From Streptomyces sp. A0642 (lineage in GTDB: Bacteria; Actinomycetota; Actinomycetes; Streptomycetales; Streptomycetaceae), in NCBI RefSeq assembly GCF_004795105.1, contig NZ_SSBL01000009.1, positions 1 to 64,000 on the forward strand: 64,000 nt of DNA, read 5' to 3'. Shown here piece by piece: positions 32,617 to 40,847 of the stretch; positions within the stretch are counted from its first letter, which is position 1, and each line of letters starts with the position of its first letter. Both the position numbers and the translations under genes were made by a program. The notes under the pieces were generated by a model. That model did no database searches. It was not told the DNA's origin and worked only from the letters and a program-made list of their open reading frames with translations.

Positions 32617-33944
32617 CAGCCTGCGTCCTCGACCTTCAGGCCGCGCTTCTTCAGCTCGGCGACGGTGGCGTCATGCCCGGCCCGCACGGCGTCCTCGACG
32701 GTGGTGCCACCGCTCGCGACCTTGCCGAACTGGTCCTTCATGGTGGTGTTCGTGGTGCCGGTCGTCGGGCCCCAGGTCCAGTTCGGGCCGATGGACGTCG
32801 CCGCGTCCTCGAACACCCGGTAGATGTCCTCGCCGCCGTAGAAGTCCGCGTCGAAGGCCTTCTTCGCGACCGGCCGCAGGGACGCCGCGGCAGGGAAGGC
32901 GCTGGACGTGCCGGACTCGATGCGGGCCTTGATGCCTTCCTCGGTGGTCGACATCCAGGTGGCGAACTCGACCGCGGCCTTCGCCTTCTTGCTGGTCTTC
33001 GTCACCGCGAAGGTGGAGCCGCCGAGCATCCCGCTGGCCGGCTTGCCGTCCCAGCTGGGCATCGGGGCGACGGCCCACTTGCCGCTCTGCTCGGGCAGGG
33101 TGCCCTTGAGGACGCCGGCGCCCCAGGCCGCGCCGAGGTAGCCGATGGTGCCGCCGTTCTTGAGGGAGTTGGTCCATTCGGGGCTGAAGGAGGCGTTGGC
33201 GCGGATCAGGTCGTCGTCGAGCAGGCCCTGCCAGTAGTCGGCGACCTTGGCGGTGCCCGCGTCGGTGGTGTTCACCTTCCAGGTGTCGCCCTCGGGCTTG
33301 TACCACTGGGCGCCCGCCTGCCAGGCCATCGCCTGGAAGGTGGTCGGGTCGTCGGGGAAGAACGTGCCGATCCGGGCCTTGCCGTCGGCCTTCTTGACCT
33401 TCTCGGCCGCCTCGCGGAACTCGGCCCAGGTCTTGGGGACCTCGACGCCGTACTTCGCGAAGAGGTCCTTGCGGTAGTAGAACGACTGCGGCGAGGCGTC
33501 GAAGGGGACGGCCCAGTTCTTTTCGCCGAGGGTAGTCAGCTCCACCGCCTGGGGCAGCAGCTTCTTCCTGACGTCCTCGGTGAAGTACGGACCGATGTCC
33601 TGGAGCGCACCCTGGCTGACGTACTCGGGGAGCTGCGGGTACTCGATGGAGACGAGGTCGGGGGCGTTGCCCGCCTTCACGGCGTTGGAGATCTTGGCGT
33701 AGCCGCCCGCGTTGCCGGACGGGATCTCCTCGTACACCACCTTGATGTTCGTGTGCGAGGCGTTGAACGCGTCGACGACTTCCTTCGATCCCTTGGCCCA
33801 GCCCCAGAAGGTGATGCTGACGGGCTTGCCGTCACTTCCGGCGGCGGCATCGTCGTCTCCGCTGCCGCCACAGGCCGTGAGAACGGCGAGGGCGGTGGCG
33901 GCGCCGACTACGGCGAGGGACGTTCTGCTCCAACTGCGGCTCAC
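32616..33944 (-). CDS. Sugar ABC transporter substrate-binding lipoprotein
   Basis: A 442-residue extracellular solute-binding protein, family 1. Signal peptide with lipobox LTAC (lipidated Cys about residue 25), Gly/Asp linker, then the two-lobed fold starting VSITFWGWAKGSKEVVDAF. Aromatic residues likely stack on sugar rings, as usual for CUT1 receptors. The oligosaccharide cannot be named, but the divergent beta-helix protein makes a plant or microbial polysaccharide fragment plausible. GTG start with GGAG upstream. Transcribed from the promoter at 33987-34015. Confidence 0.93.
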   Translation of the reverse strand: MSRSWSRTSLAVVGAATALAVLTACGGSGDDDAAAGSDGKPVSITFWGWAKGSKEVVDAFNASHTNIKVVYEEIPSGNAGGYAKISNAVKAGNAPDLVSIEYPQLPEYVSQGALQDIGPYFTEDVRKKLLPQAVELTTLGEKNWAVPFDASPQSFYYRKDLFAKYGVEVPKTWAEFREAAEKVKKADGKARIGTFFPDDPTTFQAMAWQAGAQWYKPEGDTWKVNTTDAGTAKVADYWQGLLDDDLIRANASFSPEWTNSLKNGGTIGYLGAAWGAGVLKGTLPEQSGKWAVAPMPSWDGKPASGMLGGSTFAVTKTSKKAKAAVEFATWMSTTEEGIKARIESGTSSAFPAAASLRPVAKKAFDADFYGGEDIYRVFEDAATSIGPNWTWGPTTGTTNTTMKDQFGKVASGGTTVEDAVRAGHDATVAELKKRGLKVEDAG

Positions 33945-33986
33945 GGCGAGGGCTCCTGAACAGGCGGCGACATGGCGATGGCCGTG

Positions 33987-34015
33987 ATCCTTGGACCAGC
34001 CGTGACCGAAGTCAA
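33987..34015 (-). promoter_or_regulatory. Promoter of the sugar ABC operon
   Basis: On the minus strand TTGACT (34015-34010), 17 bp, AAGGAT (33992-33987), about 43 bases before the GTG. A TGATCGAA operator copy lies just upstream. Confidence 0.65.
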
Positions 34016-34028
34016 GAGCGAAAGAGCG

Positions 34029-34038
34029 ATTGATCGAA
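34029..34038. promoter_or_regulatory. TGATCGAA operator copy at the ABC operon
   Basis: ATTGATCGAA, preceded by G, giving the 11-mer GATTGATCGAA. This 11-mer recurs exactly on the other strand at 35302-35312 in the beta-helix promoter. Likely binding site of the neighbouring regulator. Confidence 0.55.
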
Positions 34039-34091
34039 AAAAGATCAGAAGAGTTGCGTACGGAAGGTGCGCCGGAGGGTGCCGGAGCGCT

Positions 34092-35177
34092 CTACGGGAG
34101 GGGCCCTCCGCAGGAGTCCCTGACCCGCAGCTGGGGGAGCAGGGTCAGATGCCGCCGGGGGGCCCCGGAGCCTTGGCCCAGCCGCTCCACCAGCAGCTCG
34201 GTCGCATGGCGGCCCACCTCCCGCTTGGGCGGGGCCACGGCGGTGAGCGGGGTGTCCGCGAGCGCCGCCACCTCGTCGTCGTACGCGATCAGCGCGAGGT
34301 CCTCCGGTACCCGCACGCCCAGCTCCGCCAGACGCTGCACCACCTGGATCGCGTCCACGTCGTTGTGGATCAGGGCCGCGGTCGCCACCCCGGAGTGGAC
34401 CGCCTCGCGCAGTGCCCGCACGGCCTCCTCGAAGGCGTCCGGGGCGAGTTCGGCCGGTACCGAATCGATCACCTCCTGCGGGGCGCGCAGTCCGAGCACG
34501 GTCAGCGCGTCCGCGTATCCCGAGCGCACCGCCAGCGCCGTCGGGGAGTCCGCCCGGGCCATCAGCAGCGGTGCTCCGTGCCCGAGGCCCACCAGGTGCC
34601 GCACGGCCAGCAGCACCCCGTGCGCGTGGTCCGAGCAGACGCGGTCCAGGCCGTCGAGGGACGACCCGGCGGCGGGCCTGCGCTCGAGCAGGACGGTCGG
34701 AACGGGCAGCGAGCCGATCCAGTCGCCGAACGCGGAGGGGTCGCCCGGATGCTGCCAGCCGGGCGCGACCAGCAAGCCCTCGGCGCCCGCGGCCAGCAGC
34801 CCCTCGGTGCGGGCGTGGTCCTCCTGCGGGCGGTAGTCCGAGATCCGGAGGATCAGCCGGGCGCCCGCCCGGGCGGCGGCTTCGTGGGCGCCCCGGATGA
34901 CCTCGGCGAAGTAGTAGGTCGCGGAGGGCGCGAGCATGCCGAGGACCAGGCCGTTGCCCGCGCCGGCGGGACCGGTGGCGGGGGCGGAGTCCTGGGGCCA
35001 GGACACCGACCCGTGGACCCGGTCGAGCAGGCCGCGGCCGGCCAGGTCCTCGACGTCCCGGCGCACCGTGACGGGCGAGACGCCCAGCTGCGAGGCGAGG
35101 TCCGACACCCGGGCGGAGCCCCGGTCCCGTACCAGCCCGAGCAGGCGGTCATGGCGTTCAGCAGCACTTTCGCGCAC
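34092..35177 (-). CDS. Sugar-responsive regulator: DeoR-type HTH fused to a LacI-type sensor
   Basis: A 361-residue regulator. The N-terminal HTH (ERHDRLLGLVRDRGSARVSDLASQLGVSPVTVRRDVEDL) is of the DeoR/GntR-like winged type. The remainder (about 75-361) is a periplasmic-binding-protein fold as in LacI repressors (LVLGMLAPSATYYFAEVIRGAHEAA, ALIHNDVDAIQVVQRLAELG, PEDLALIAYDDEVAALADTPLTAV). GTG start with AGGGGA upstream. It lies between the ABC operon and the divergent beta-helix gene, both with TGATCGAA sites, so it most likely controls both in response to a sugar. Confidence 0.9.
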   Translation of the reverse strand: MRESAAERHDRLLGLVRDRGSARVSDLASQLGVSPVTVRRDVEDLAGRGLLDRVHGSVSWPQDSAPATGPAGAGNGLVLGMLAPSATYYFAEVIRGAHEAAARAGARLILRISDYRPQEDHARTEGLLAAGAEGLLVAPGWQHPGDPSAFGDWIGSLPVPTVLLERRPAAGSSLDGLDRVCSDHAHGVLLAVRHLVGLGHGAPLLMARADSPTALAVRSGYADALTVLGLRAPQEVIDSVPAELAPDAFEEAVRALREAVHSGVATAALIHNDVDAIQVVQRLAELGVRVPEDLALIAYDDEVAALADTPLTAVAPPKREVGRHATELLVERLGQGSGAPRRHLTLLPQLRVRDSCGGPLP

Positions 35178-35253
35178 GGCGGCAGTCCCCTCGCAGTGTG
35201 TGGCCCGGCCCCCGGCCGGGGCGCCGGAGCCGATGTCCGACCCTAGTCCAGCG

Positions 35254-35312
35254 TGATCGAACGATGGGAGTTTCGATCATTCAAACGTAATCCATTGACG
35301 TTCGATCAATCC
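35254..35312. promoter_or_regulatory. Operator cluster at the beta-helix promoter
   Basis: Three copies of the same motif: TGATCGAAC (35254-35262), its inverse TTTCGATCA (35271-35279) and inverse GTTCGATCA (35300-35308). The last overlaps the -35 of the beta-helix gene. The mixed orientations suit a dimeric regulator. Confidence 0.6.
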
Positions 35313-35323
35313 GAGTCCAGGAT
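35295..35323 (+). promoter_or_regulatory. Promoter of the secreted beta-helix gene
   Basis: TTGACG (35295-35300), 17 bp, CAGGAT (35318-35323), a good vegetative Streptomyces promoter. It leaves a leader of about 58 bases to the GTG. Confidence 0.65.
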
Positions 35324-35387
35324 TCCCGGCGACGCCGACCCGGCCGGTCCCGGCCGCCCCGAACCTGACTGTTCGTACGGAGGAATT

Positions 35388-36917
35388 GTGAGACATCGCG
35401 CCACCGCCGCCGCGCTCGCGGCCCTGACCGCCGCCGCCGGTCTGACCCTCGCGGGCCCGGGCCCCGCCCAGGCGGCACCCGCCGGCCGGACCTTCCACGT
35501 CGACTGCGGCGCTGCTCCTGAAGGGGCGACCGGAAGCAGGCGGCATCCCTGGACGACCCTGGCCGAAGCCAACGCACACCCCTACGGGCCGGGCGACCGG
35601 CTCCTCTTCAAACGCGGCGCCACCTGCACCGGCGGCCTCGCCCCCACGGGCGCCGGCTCCGCCCGCGCACCGTTCACCATCGCCGACTACGGCAACGCGC
35701 CGGCCCGCGCCCGCCTGGACGGCGCCGGCGCCCACGACACCGTTCTGCTCTCCAACACCCAGTACGTGCACCTCAGGAACCTGGAGATCACCAACGCCGA
35801 CCACCCCGGCAGCGAGCGCAACGGCGTCCGCCTGCGCCTGACCGACTACGGCGTCGCCCGCGGCTTCGACATCCGCGGCCTCTACATCCACGACGTACGC
35901 GGCGGCGACCACAAGACCGTGTCCGGCTCCAGCGCCATCCACATCGCGGTCCAGGGCACGGCGAAGGCCAGCTGGTACGACGGTCTGGACATCGGCCACA
36001 ACCGCATCGAGGACGTCGACCGTGAAGGCGTCTACTTCAAGTCGACCTTCTCCAAGCGTGATCTGGTCGGCCAGCAGCAGGACCCGAACGCCTACCCGGG
36101 GGAGTGGACCCCCAGCACCGGCGTCCGCGTCCACCACAACACCCTGAAGTCCCTGGCGGGCGACGGCATGAAGCTCGACACCACGAGCGGCGCCCGCGTC
36201 GACCACAACCGGATCGACGGCTTCCAGCTCCGCTCGCCCTCCGCCAACGCGGGCATCTGGACCTTCAACACCGACGACACGACCGTCGAGTACAACGAGG
36301 TCTCGGGCGGCGGCAACACCCACGACGGCATGTCCTTCGACGCGGACGGCGCCTCGCGGAACACCGTCTTCCAGTACAACCACAGCCACGACAACAAGGG
36401 CGGCTTCCTGCTGATCTGCCCCTACAGCGGTGCGAAGACCCTCGGCACGGTCGCCCGCTACAACGTCAGCAGCAACGACGGCGCCCGTCTGATCCAGAAC
36501 TGCTGGGGCCCGATCCTCGGCACCGAGATCTACCACAACACCTTCCGCAACACGGAGCAGATCCCCGGGTACCTCGTCCAGGACGACGCCGGCAGCCCCG
36601 CCACCACCCAGCACGAACTGTCGATCCGCAACAACGTCTTCGTGAGCGGAGGCACCGGCGGCTACGCCTTCAAGAACCCCACCCCCGGGCTCTCCTTCGC
36701 GCACAACGCCTTCTACGGCATCGACATGACGCGCCCGAACCCCGGCGGCATCACGGCCGACCCGAGGCTCCGCGACGACTTCCGGCTCGGCGCGGGCTCG
36801 CCCGCCCTCGCCGCCGGAGCCGTCATCGAGGACAACGGCGGCAAGGACTACTTCGGCAACCGGCTGAAGCCCGGCGTCCCCAACATCGGCGCCTACGCGG
36901 GCCGCGGCGTGGGGTAA
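35388..36917 (+). CDS. Secreted right-handed parallel beta-helix protein
   Basis: A 509-residue exported protein. A signal peptide (RHRATAAALAALTAAAGLTLAGPGPAQA, cleavage after AQA) is followed by repeated short turns with asparagine ladders (IGHNRIEDVDREGVYF, VHHNTLKSLAGDGM, VEYNEVSGGGNTHDG, FQYNHSHDNKGGF). These mark a parallel beta-helix as in pectate lyases and other polysaccharide-active enzymes. The specific substrate and catalytic residues cannot be fixed by eye. GTG start with GGAGG five bases upstream. Divergent from the sugar regulator and sharing operators with the ABC operon, so it probably degrades the polymer whose fragments that operon imports. Confidence 0.88.
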   Translation: MRHRATAAALAALTAAAGLTLAGPGPAQAAPAGRTFHVDCGAAPEGATGSRRHPWTTLAEANAHPYGPGDRLLFKRGATCTGGLAPTGAGSARAPFTIADYGNAPARARLDGAGAHDTVLLSNTQYVHLRNLEITNADHPGSERNGVRLRLTDYGVARGFDIRGLYIHDVRGGDHKTVSGSSAIHIAVQGTAKASWYDGLDIGHNRIEDVDREGVYFKSTFSKRDLVGQQQDPNAYPGEWTPSTGVRVHHNTLKSLAGDGMKLDTTSGARVDHNRIDGFQLRSPSANAGIWTFNTDDTTVEYNEVSGGGNTHDGMSFDADGASRNTVFQYNHSHDNKGGFLLICPYSGAKTLGTVARYNVSSNDGARLIQNCWGPILGTEIYHNTFRNTEQIPGYLVQDDAGSPATTQHELSIRNNVFVSGGTGGYAFKNPTPGLSFAHNAFYGIDMTRPNPGGITADPRLRDDFRLGAGSPALAAGAVIEDNGGKDYFGNRLKPGVPNIGAYAGRGVG

Positions 36918-36925
36918 CCCACCGC

Positions 36926-37699
36926 TCACCGGGGCCCGTACTTGCGGCCTGTCTTGGAGGTCACCCCTCCGAGCAGGCCGCGCGGCGTCACCTTCACCAG
37001 ACCCATCAGCGCCTTGTACCGCGCGTCCGGCACCGAGACCTGCTTGCCGCGTGCCAGGTCCGCCAGGGCGGCGGCCACCAGCTTGTCGGCGTCGAGCCAC
37101 ATCCAGCCGGGGATGCTGCCGGTGCCCATCCCCGCCCGCTGATGGAACTCGGTCCGTACGAAGCCCGGGCAGAGCGCCATCATGCGCACCCCCGAACCGG
37201 CCAGGTCCTTCGCGACGCCCTGGGTGAACTGCACGACCCACGCCTTGGACGCCCCGTACGTACCGCGCGGCACGAACGCGGCCACCGAGGCCACGTTCAC
37301 GACGCCGCCCCTGCCGCGCTCCCTCATGCCGGCCGCGGCCGCCGAGGTCAGCCGCAGAACCGCCTCGCAGTGCACCTTCAGCATCGTCAGCTCGTCGGCC
37401 ATGGACACGTCGAGGAACTGGCCCTTGTTGCCGAACCCGGCGTTGTTCACCAGCAGATCGACCGCCTGCCTGCGGTCCGCAAGCCGGGCCTCGACGGCGG
37501 CGATCCCCTCGTCCAGGGACAGGTCCGCGGTCAGCACCTCGGCCTCGATGCCATGCCGGTCGTGCAGTTCGGTGGCCTGTTCGCGCAGCCGGTGGGTGTC
37601 GCGGGCCACCAGCACCAGGTTGTGCCCGTCAGCCGCGAGCCGCCGCGCGAAGGCGGCCCCGATGCCCGCGGTCGCGCCCGTAATCAGTGCAGTCGTCAT
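36926..37699 (-). CDS. Short-chain dehydrogenase/reductase
   Basis: A 257-residue classical SDR: cofactor motif TGATAGIGAAFA near residue 8, NNAG near 86, catalytic Ser in VVNVASVAAF and YxxxK in YGASKAW. Substrate unknown. I take the ATG at 37699: TAACGT lies seven bases upstream and no Shine-Dalgarno exists, which suggests a leaderless start; a GTG at 37708 is in frame. The MOSC gene ends 11 bp upstream on the same strand. The stop is 9 bp from the convergent beta-helix gene stop. Confidence 0.9.
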   Translation of the reverse strand: MTTALITGATAGIGAAFARRLAADGHNLVLVARDTHRLREQATELHDRHGIEAEVLTADLSLDEGIAAVEARLADRRQAVDLLVNNAGFGNKGQFLDVSMADELTMLKVHCEAVLRLTSAAAAGMRERGRGGVVNVASVAAFVPRGTYGASKAWVVQFTQGVAKDLAGSGVRMMALCPGFVRTEFHQRAGMGTGSIPGWMWLDADKLVAAALADLARGKQVSVPDARYKALMGLVKVTPRGLLGGVTSKTGRKYGPR

Positions 37700-37709
37700 A
37701 CGCGGCACG

Positions 37710-38432
37710 TTAGTGCCCCGCGTGCGCCTCCGGACGACCCGACCGGCGCTCGCCGTCCGCCCCCTGGCGCGCCACGTACTCGCGCGCCTTCCGCAGGGCC
37801 AGGGGGTGCAGTGCCTCGCCGGCCGCCAGCAGCCGCGGCAGCAGCTCCCGCTGGGTCGTCACGGCCCGGAACTGCAGGTCCACGGTCACCCCGTGGACCG
37901 GCCGGTGCACGATCTCGACCCGATCGCCGCCCCGGATGCCGCCCGGCGTGATCACCCGCAGATACGCCCCGGGGGCCGCCGCCTGCGTGAACCGCCTGAC
38001 CCAGCGGTCCTGGCCGAGGTGGCCCGCGAACGTACGGCACGGAATCCGGCCGGAGGTGACCTCCAGGACCAGCTCGGCGCCGATCCGCCAGCGCTCACCG
38101 ATGAGCGCACCGCTGACCGTCACCCCGCTCGTGGTCAGGTTCTCGCCGAACGAGCCGTTGGCCAGCGGGCGCCCCAGCTCCCGCTCCCACGCGTCGAGCT
38201 CCTCACGGGCGAAGGCGTACACGGCCTGGTGCGAGCCGCCGTGGTGGCGCAGGTCGCAGACCGCGTCCCCGGCCACCCCGCTGCCGCCCTCGCCCTCCGG
38301 GCCCGGGTCGCCGACCGCTATGAGGCCCTCGACGGGGTGCTTGTCGATCCCGGTCAGACCGCCCGGGGAGTCGGTGTAGGACACGGGTGCCGGGCGGCCG
38401 GCGTTCACGGTCAGCACAGTCATCGCAGTCAT
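37710..38432 (-). CDS. MOSC domain protein
   Basis: A 240-residue protein with the MOSC (molybdenum cofactor sulfurase C-terminal-like) domain: DLRHHGGSHQAVYAFAREELDAWERELGR and SFGENLTTSG near residues 60-105, and a cysteine in GRIPCRTFAGHL that corresponds to the family's conserved Cys. The YiiM/YuaD type probably handles sulfur or N-hydroxylated compounds. TACCGT lies six bases before the ATG without a Shine-Dalgarno, so a leaderless start is likely. Divergent from a LysR-type regulator (80-bp spacer). Confidence 0.87.
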   Translation of the reverse strand: MTAMTVLTVNAGRPAPVSYTDSPGGLTGIDKHPVEGLIAVGDPGPEGEGGSGVAGDAVCDLRHHGGSHQAVYAFAREELDAWERELGRPLANGSFGENLTTSGVTVSGALIGERWRIGAELVLEVTSGRIPCRTFAGHLGQDRWVRRFTQAAAPGAYLRVITPGGIRGGDRVEIVHRPVHGVTVDLQFRAVTTQRELLPRLLAAGEALHPLALRKAREYVARQGADGERRSGRPEAHAGH

Positions 38433-38500
38433 GCCCGCACGGTAGCGACAACCGACCCAAAGGTGCGCGGCAATAATGCGCGAGGGGTCCAAGAGTCCCT

Positions 38501-38506
38501 TATATT
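38501..38506 (+). promoter_or_regulatory. -10 of the LysR-type gene
   Basis: TATATT, an AT-rich hexamer in a GC-rich spacer, ends six bases before the GTG at 38513. The spacing implies a leaderless transcript. Confidence 0.5.
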
Positions 38507-38512
38507 CGAGGG

Positions 38513-39403
38513 GTGATCGAAGCCCGTCATCTCCGAGTCCTGCGCGCCGTGGCCGGCACCGGCTCCTTCTCGGCCGCCGCCCGCGAGCTGGGCTGCACCC
38601 AGCCCGCCGTGAGCCAGCAGATGAAGGCGCTGGAGTCCTCGGCGGGCACCCCCCTGCTCATCCGCACCGGACGCGAGATGCGGCTGACCCAGGCCGGCGA
38701 GGCGCTCGTACGCCACGCGTCGGGCATCCTCGCCGGGCTCACCGCCGCGGAGGAGGAGGTCGCCGCGATCGCCGGGCTGCGGGCCGGCCGGGTCCGGCTG
38801 GTCTCGTTCCCCAGCGGCAGCTCCACCCTCGTGCCGGGCGCCCTGGCCGCGCTCCGGGCCGCTCACCCCGGTACCCGGGTCTCCCTGGTCGAGGCGGAGC
38901 CGCCCCGCTCGGTCGAGATGCTCCGCGACGGCGACTGCGACATCGCGCTGGCCTTCCGGTACGGCACGCAGGGCGCCGAGTGGGACGACCTGGTGGTGCG
39001 GCCGCTGCTCACCGACCGGCTGATCGGCCTGGTTCCCGAGGGGCACGGGCTCGCGGACCGGGACGAGGTGGGCATCGGCGAACTCGCCGGGGAGCCGTGG
39101 ATCGCCGGCTGTCCGCGCTGCCGCCGGCAGCTGGTGGAGGTCTGCGAGGCGTCCGGCTTCACGCCCCGGATCGACTTCGCCACCGACGACTACCCCGCGG
39201 TGATCGGCCTGGTCGGCGCGGGGCTCGGGGTGGCCGTCCTCCCGGCGCTGGCGATCGAGTCGGTACGCCCGAGGGGGGCCAGGACCGTCTCGGTGGAACC
39301 CGCCATCGAGCGCGAGATCGTCGCGCTGACCCTGCCCGACCTGGCGCACGTCCCGGCGGTGGCGGCCACGCTGGACCAGCTGTCGCTGGCGGCCGCGCGC
39401 TGA
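38513..39403 (+). CDS. LysR-family transcriptional regulator
   Basis: A 296-residue LTTR with an N-terminal winged HTH (RHLRVLRAVAGTGSFSAAARELGCTQPAVSQQMKALE) and a C-terminal effector domain (about 88-296). It is divergent from the MOSC-SDR pair, the usual LTTR arrangement, so those genes are its likely targets. A CPRCRR motif near residue 200 in the effector domain could respond to metal or redox, which is speculative. Confidence 0.9.
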   Translation: MIEARHLRVLRAVAGTGSFSAAARELGCTQPAVSQQMKALESSAGTPLLIRTGREMRLTQAGEALVRHASGILAGLTAAEEEVAAIAGLRAGRVRLVSFPSGSSTLVPGALAALRAAHPGTRVSLVEAEPPRSVEMLRDGDCDIALAFRYGTQGAEWDDLVVRPLLTDRLIGLVPEGHGLADRDEVGIGELAGEPWIAGCPRCRRQLVEVCEASGFTPRIDFATDDYPAVIGLVGAGLGVAVLPALAIESVRPRGARTVSVEPAIEREIVALTLPDLAHVPAVAATLDQLSLAAAR

Positions 39404-39497
39404 GCGGCCGGGCGCGGTCCCGCCGGCCCCGGCGCGTGCCCCGGTGCGGGCCGGGCTTGGTGAAGAAACGTTTCTGTTGTGCTCCGCCGCGGTGGGG

Positions 39498-39824
39498 TCA
39501 GCCGTGCCCGGGCGGGGACGAGGGCGCGGCCGCGCTGATCAGCCGGTTGCGTGCGCGGCCCATGAGCTCCTCGCGCTCGTCCTCGGTCAGCCCTCCCCAC
39601 ACCCCGTAGGGCTCGCGTACCGCCAGCGCGTGCGCGGCGCACTCGGCGCGTACCGGGCAGCGCATGCAGACCTCTTTCGCGGAGGTCTCGCGGGCGCTCC
39701 GGGCGGCTCCGCGTTCCCCCTCGGGGTGGAAGAACAGTGAGCTGTCGACCCCGCGGCAGGCCGCCAGCAGCTGCCAGTCCCACAGATCGGCGTTGGGTCC
39801 GGGAAGGCGGGAGAAATCTGCCAT
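39498..39824 (-). CDS. WhiB-like (Wbl) iron-sulfur regulator
   Basis: A 108-residue Wbl protein. Four cysteines (C23, C53, C56, C62) in the pattern C-x29-C-x2-C-x5-C ligate a [4Fe-4S] cluster, followed by the GVWGG turn (74-78) and a short basic helix. Wbl proteins bind region 4 of the principal sigma factor and act in development or stress. ATG with GAGGGGA six bases upstream. Divergent from bldM, a position conserved in Streptomyces as I recall. I do not assign a letter name. Confidence 0.93.
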   Translation of the reverse strand: MADFSRLPGPNADLWDWQLLAACRGVDSSLFFHPEGERGAARSARETSAKEVCMRCPVRAECAAHALAVREPYGVWGGLTEDEREELMGRARNRLISAAAPSSPPGHG

Positions 39825-39893
39825 TGCTTGTCCCCTCGAAACCGTGCTGAGTCGGAAACGTCGTGGTCGTCCGTCGTGCCGTGCCCCTGACCG

Positions 39894-39918
39894 TACATCT
39901 ACGGTCGTAGTAGATGTA
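39894..39918. promoter_or_regulatory. Perfect inverted repeat in the wbl-bldM spacer
   Basis: TACATCTAC (39894-39902) and GTAGATGTA (39910-39918), 9-bp perfect arms around 7 nt. At 70 bp upstream of the wbl start it is placed as an operator for that gene. The rest of the 411-bp spacer holds the wbl and bldM promoters and no gene that I can support. Confidence 0.6.
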
Positions 39919-40085
39919 AATATGACTGATTGCGAATCTAGCCACAGACACCAGCAAAAGGGAAGAAATCCCGCTAAATGGTGCATAAGTTCGCCGGAAG
40001 GTTCGGTTGACGGCTGGACCACCCCGTGGCGTTCTCCTCCGTGTACGGCCCCTCACGTAGAGTGCCGAACTCGGTTGTCCGACCC

Positions 40086-40112
40086 GTAACTCTTTCGAGT
40101 GACCATCGTTGA
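40086..40112 (+). promoter_or_regulatory. Probable sigma-BldN promoter of bldM
   Basis: GTAAC (40086-40090), 16 bp, CGTTGA (40107-40112). bldM p1 is a known BldN-dependent promoter, and CGTT-type -10 elements characterise that regulon as I recall it. The leader would be about 118 bases. Confidence 0.6.
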
Positions 40113-40235
40113 GAGTGCGGAGGCGGTTGGCAGAGAAGGCGATCGGGCAGATGTCCGAGAGCGTCAACCGCACAGGTGACGACTGGTAACAGCCTGGAGG
40201 CTCAAGGTGACGCGCATCAGCTTCGGAGGGCGGTC

Positions 40236-40847
40236 ATGACATCCGTTCTCGTCTGCGACGATTCCCCGCTTGCCCGAGAAGCGCTCCGCCGCGCGGTCGC
40301 GACCGTGCCCGGCGTCGAGCGTGTGACGACGGCGGCCAACGGGGAGGAAGTCCTCCGCCGCTGGGGCGCCGACCGTTCGGATCTGATTCTGATGGACGTA
40401 CGCATGCCCGGTCTGGGCGGTGTGGAGACCGTCCGCCGGCTGCTCTCCGCCGATCCCGGGGCGCGGATCATCATGCTGACCGTCGCCGAGGACCTGGACG
40501 GGGTCGCTCTGGCGGTCGCCGCCGGGGCCCGCGGCTATCTGCACAAGGACGCCTCCCGGGCCGAGCTCCGGGCGACCGTCACCCAGGCCCTGGCCGACCC
40601 GACGTGGCGGCTCGCCCCGCGCCGGCTGCGGTCGGCGGAGATGGGTGCGGCGCCCACGCTCACGGCACGCGAGATCCAGGTGCTCGAAGGGATGAGCCAC
40701 GGCCGCTCCAACGCGGAGATCGGCCGTGAGCTGTTCCTCTCGGAGGACACGGTGAAGACGCACGCCAGGCGCCTCTTCAAGAAGCTCGGCGCCTCCGACC
40801 GCGCGCACGCGGTGGCGCTCGGCTTCCGCTGGGGCCTGGTCCGCTGA
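40236..40847 (+). CDS. bldM: Developmental response regulator BldM
   Basis: A 203-residue NarL/FixJ-type regulator. Receiver domain (1-120) with CDDS (D8, D9) and the phosphoacceptor-position D54 in ILMDVRMPG; LuxR-type HTH (about 138-200, LTAREIQVLEGMSHGRSNAEIGRELFLSEDTVKTHARRL). The sequence agrees with what I remember of BldM over its whole length. BldM acts as a homodimer early in aerial growth and as a heterodimer with WhiI later, and phosphorylation of D54 is not thought to be needed. ATG with GGAGGG five bases upstream; two terminator hairpins follow. Confidence 0.96.
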   Translation: MTSVLVCDDSPLAREALRRAVATVPGVERVTTAANGEEVLRRWGADRSDLILMDVRMPGLGGVETVRRLLSADPGARIIMLTVAEDLDGVALAVAAGARGYLHKDASRAELRATVTQALADPTWRLAPRRLRSAEMGAAPTLTAREIQVLEGMSHGRSNAEIGRELFLSEDTVKTHARRLFKKLGASDRAHAVALGFRWGLVR

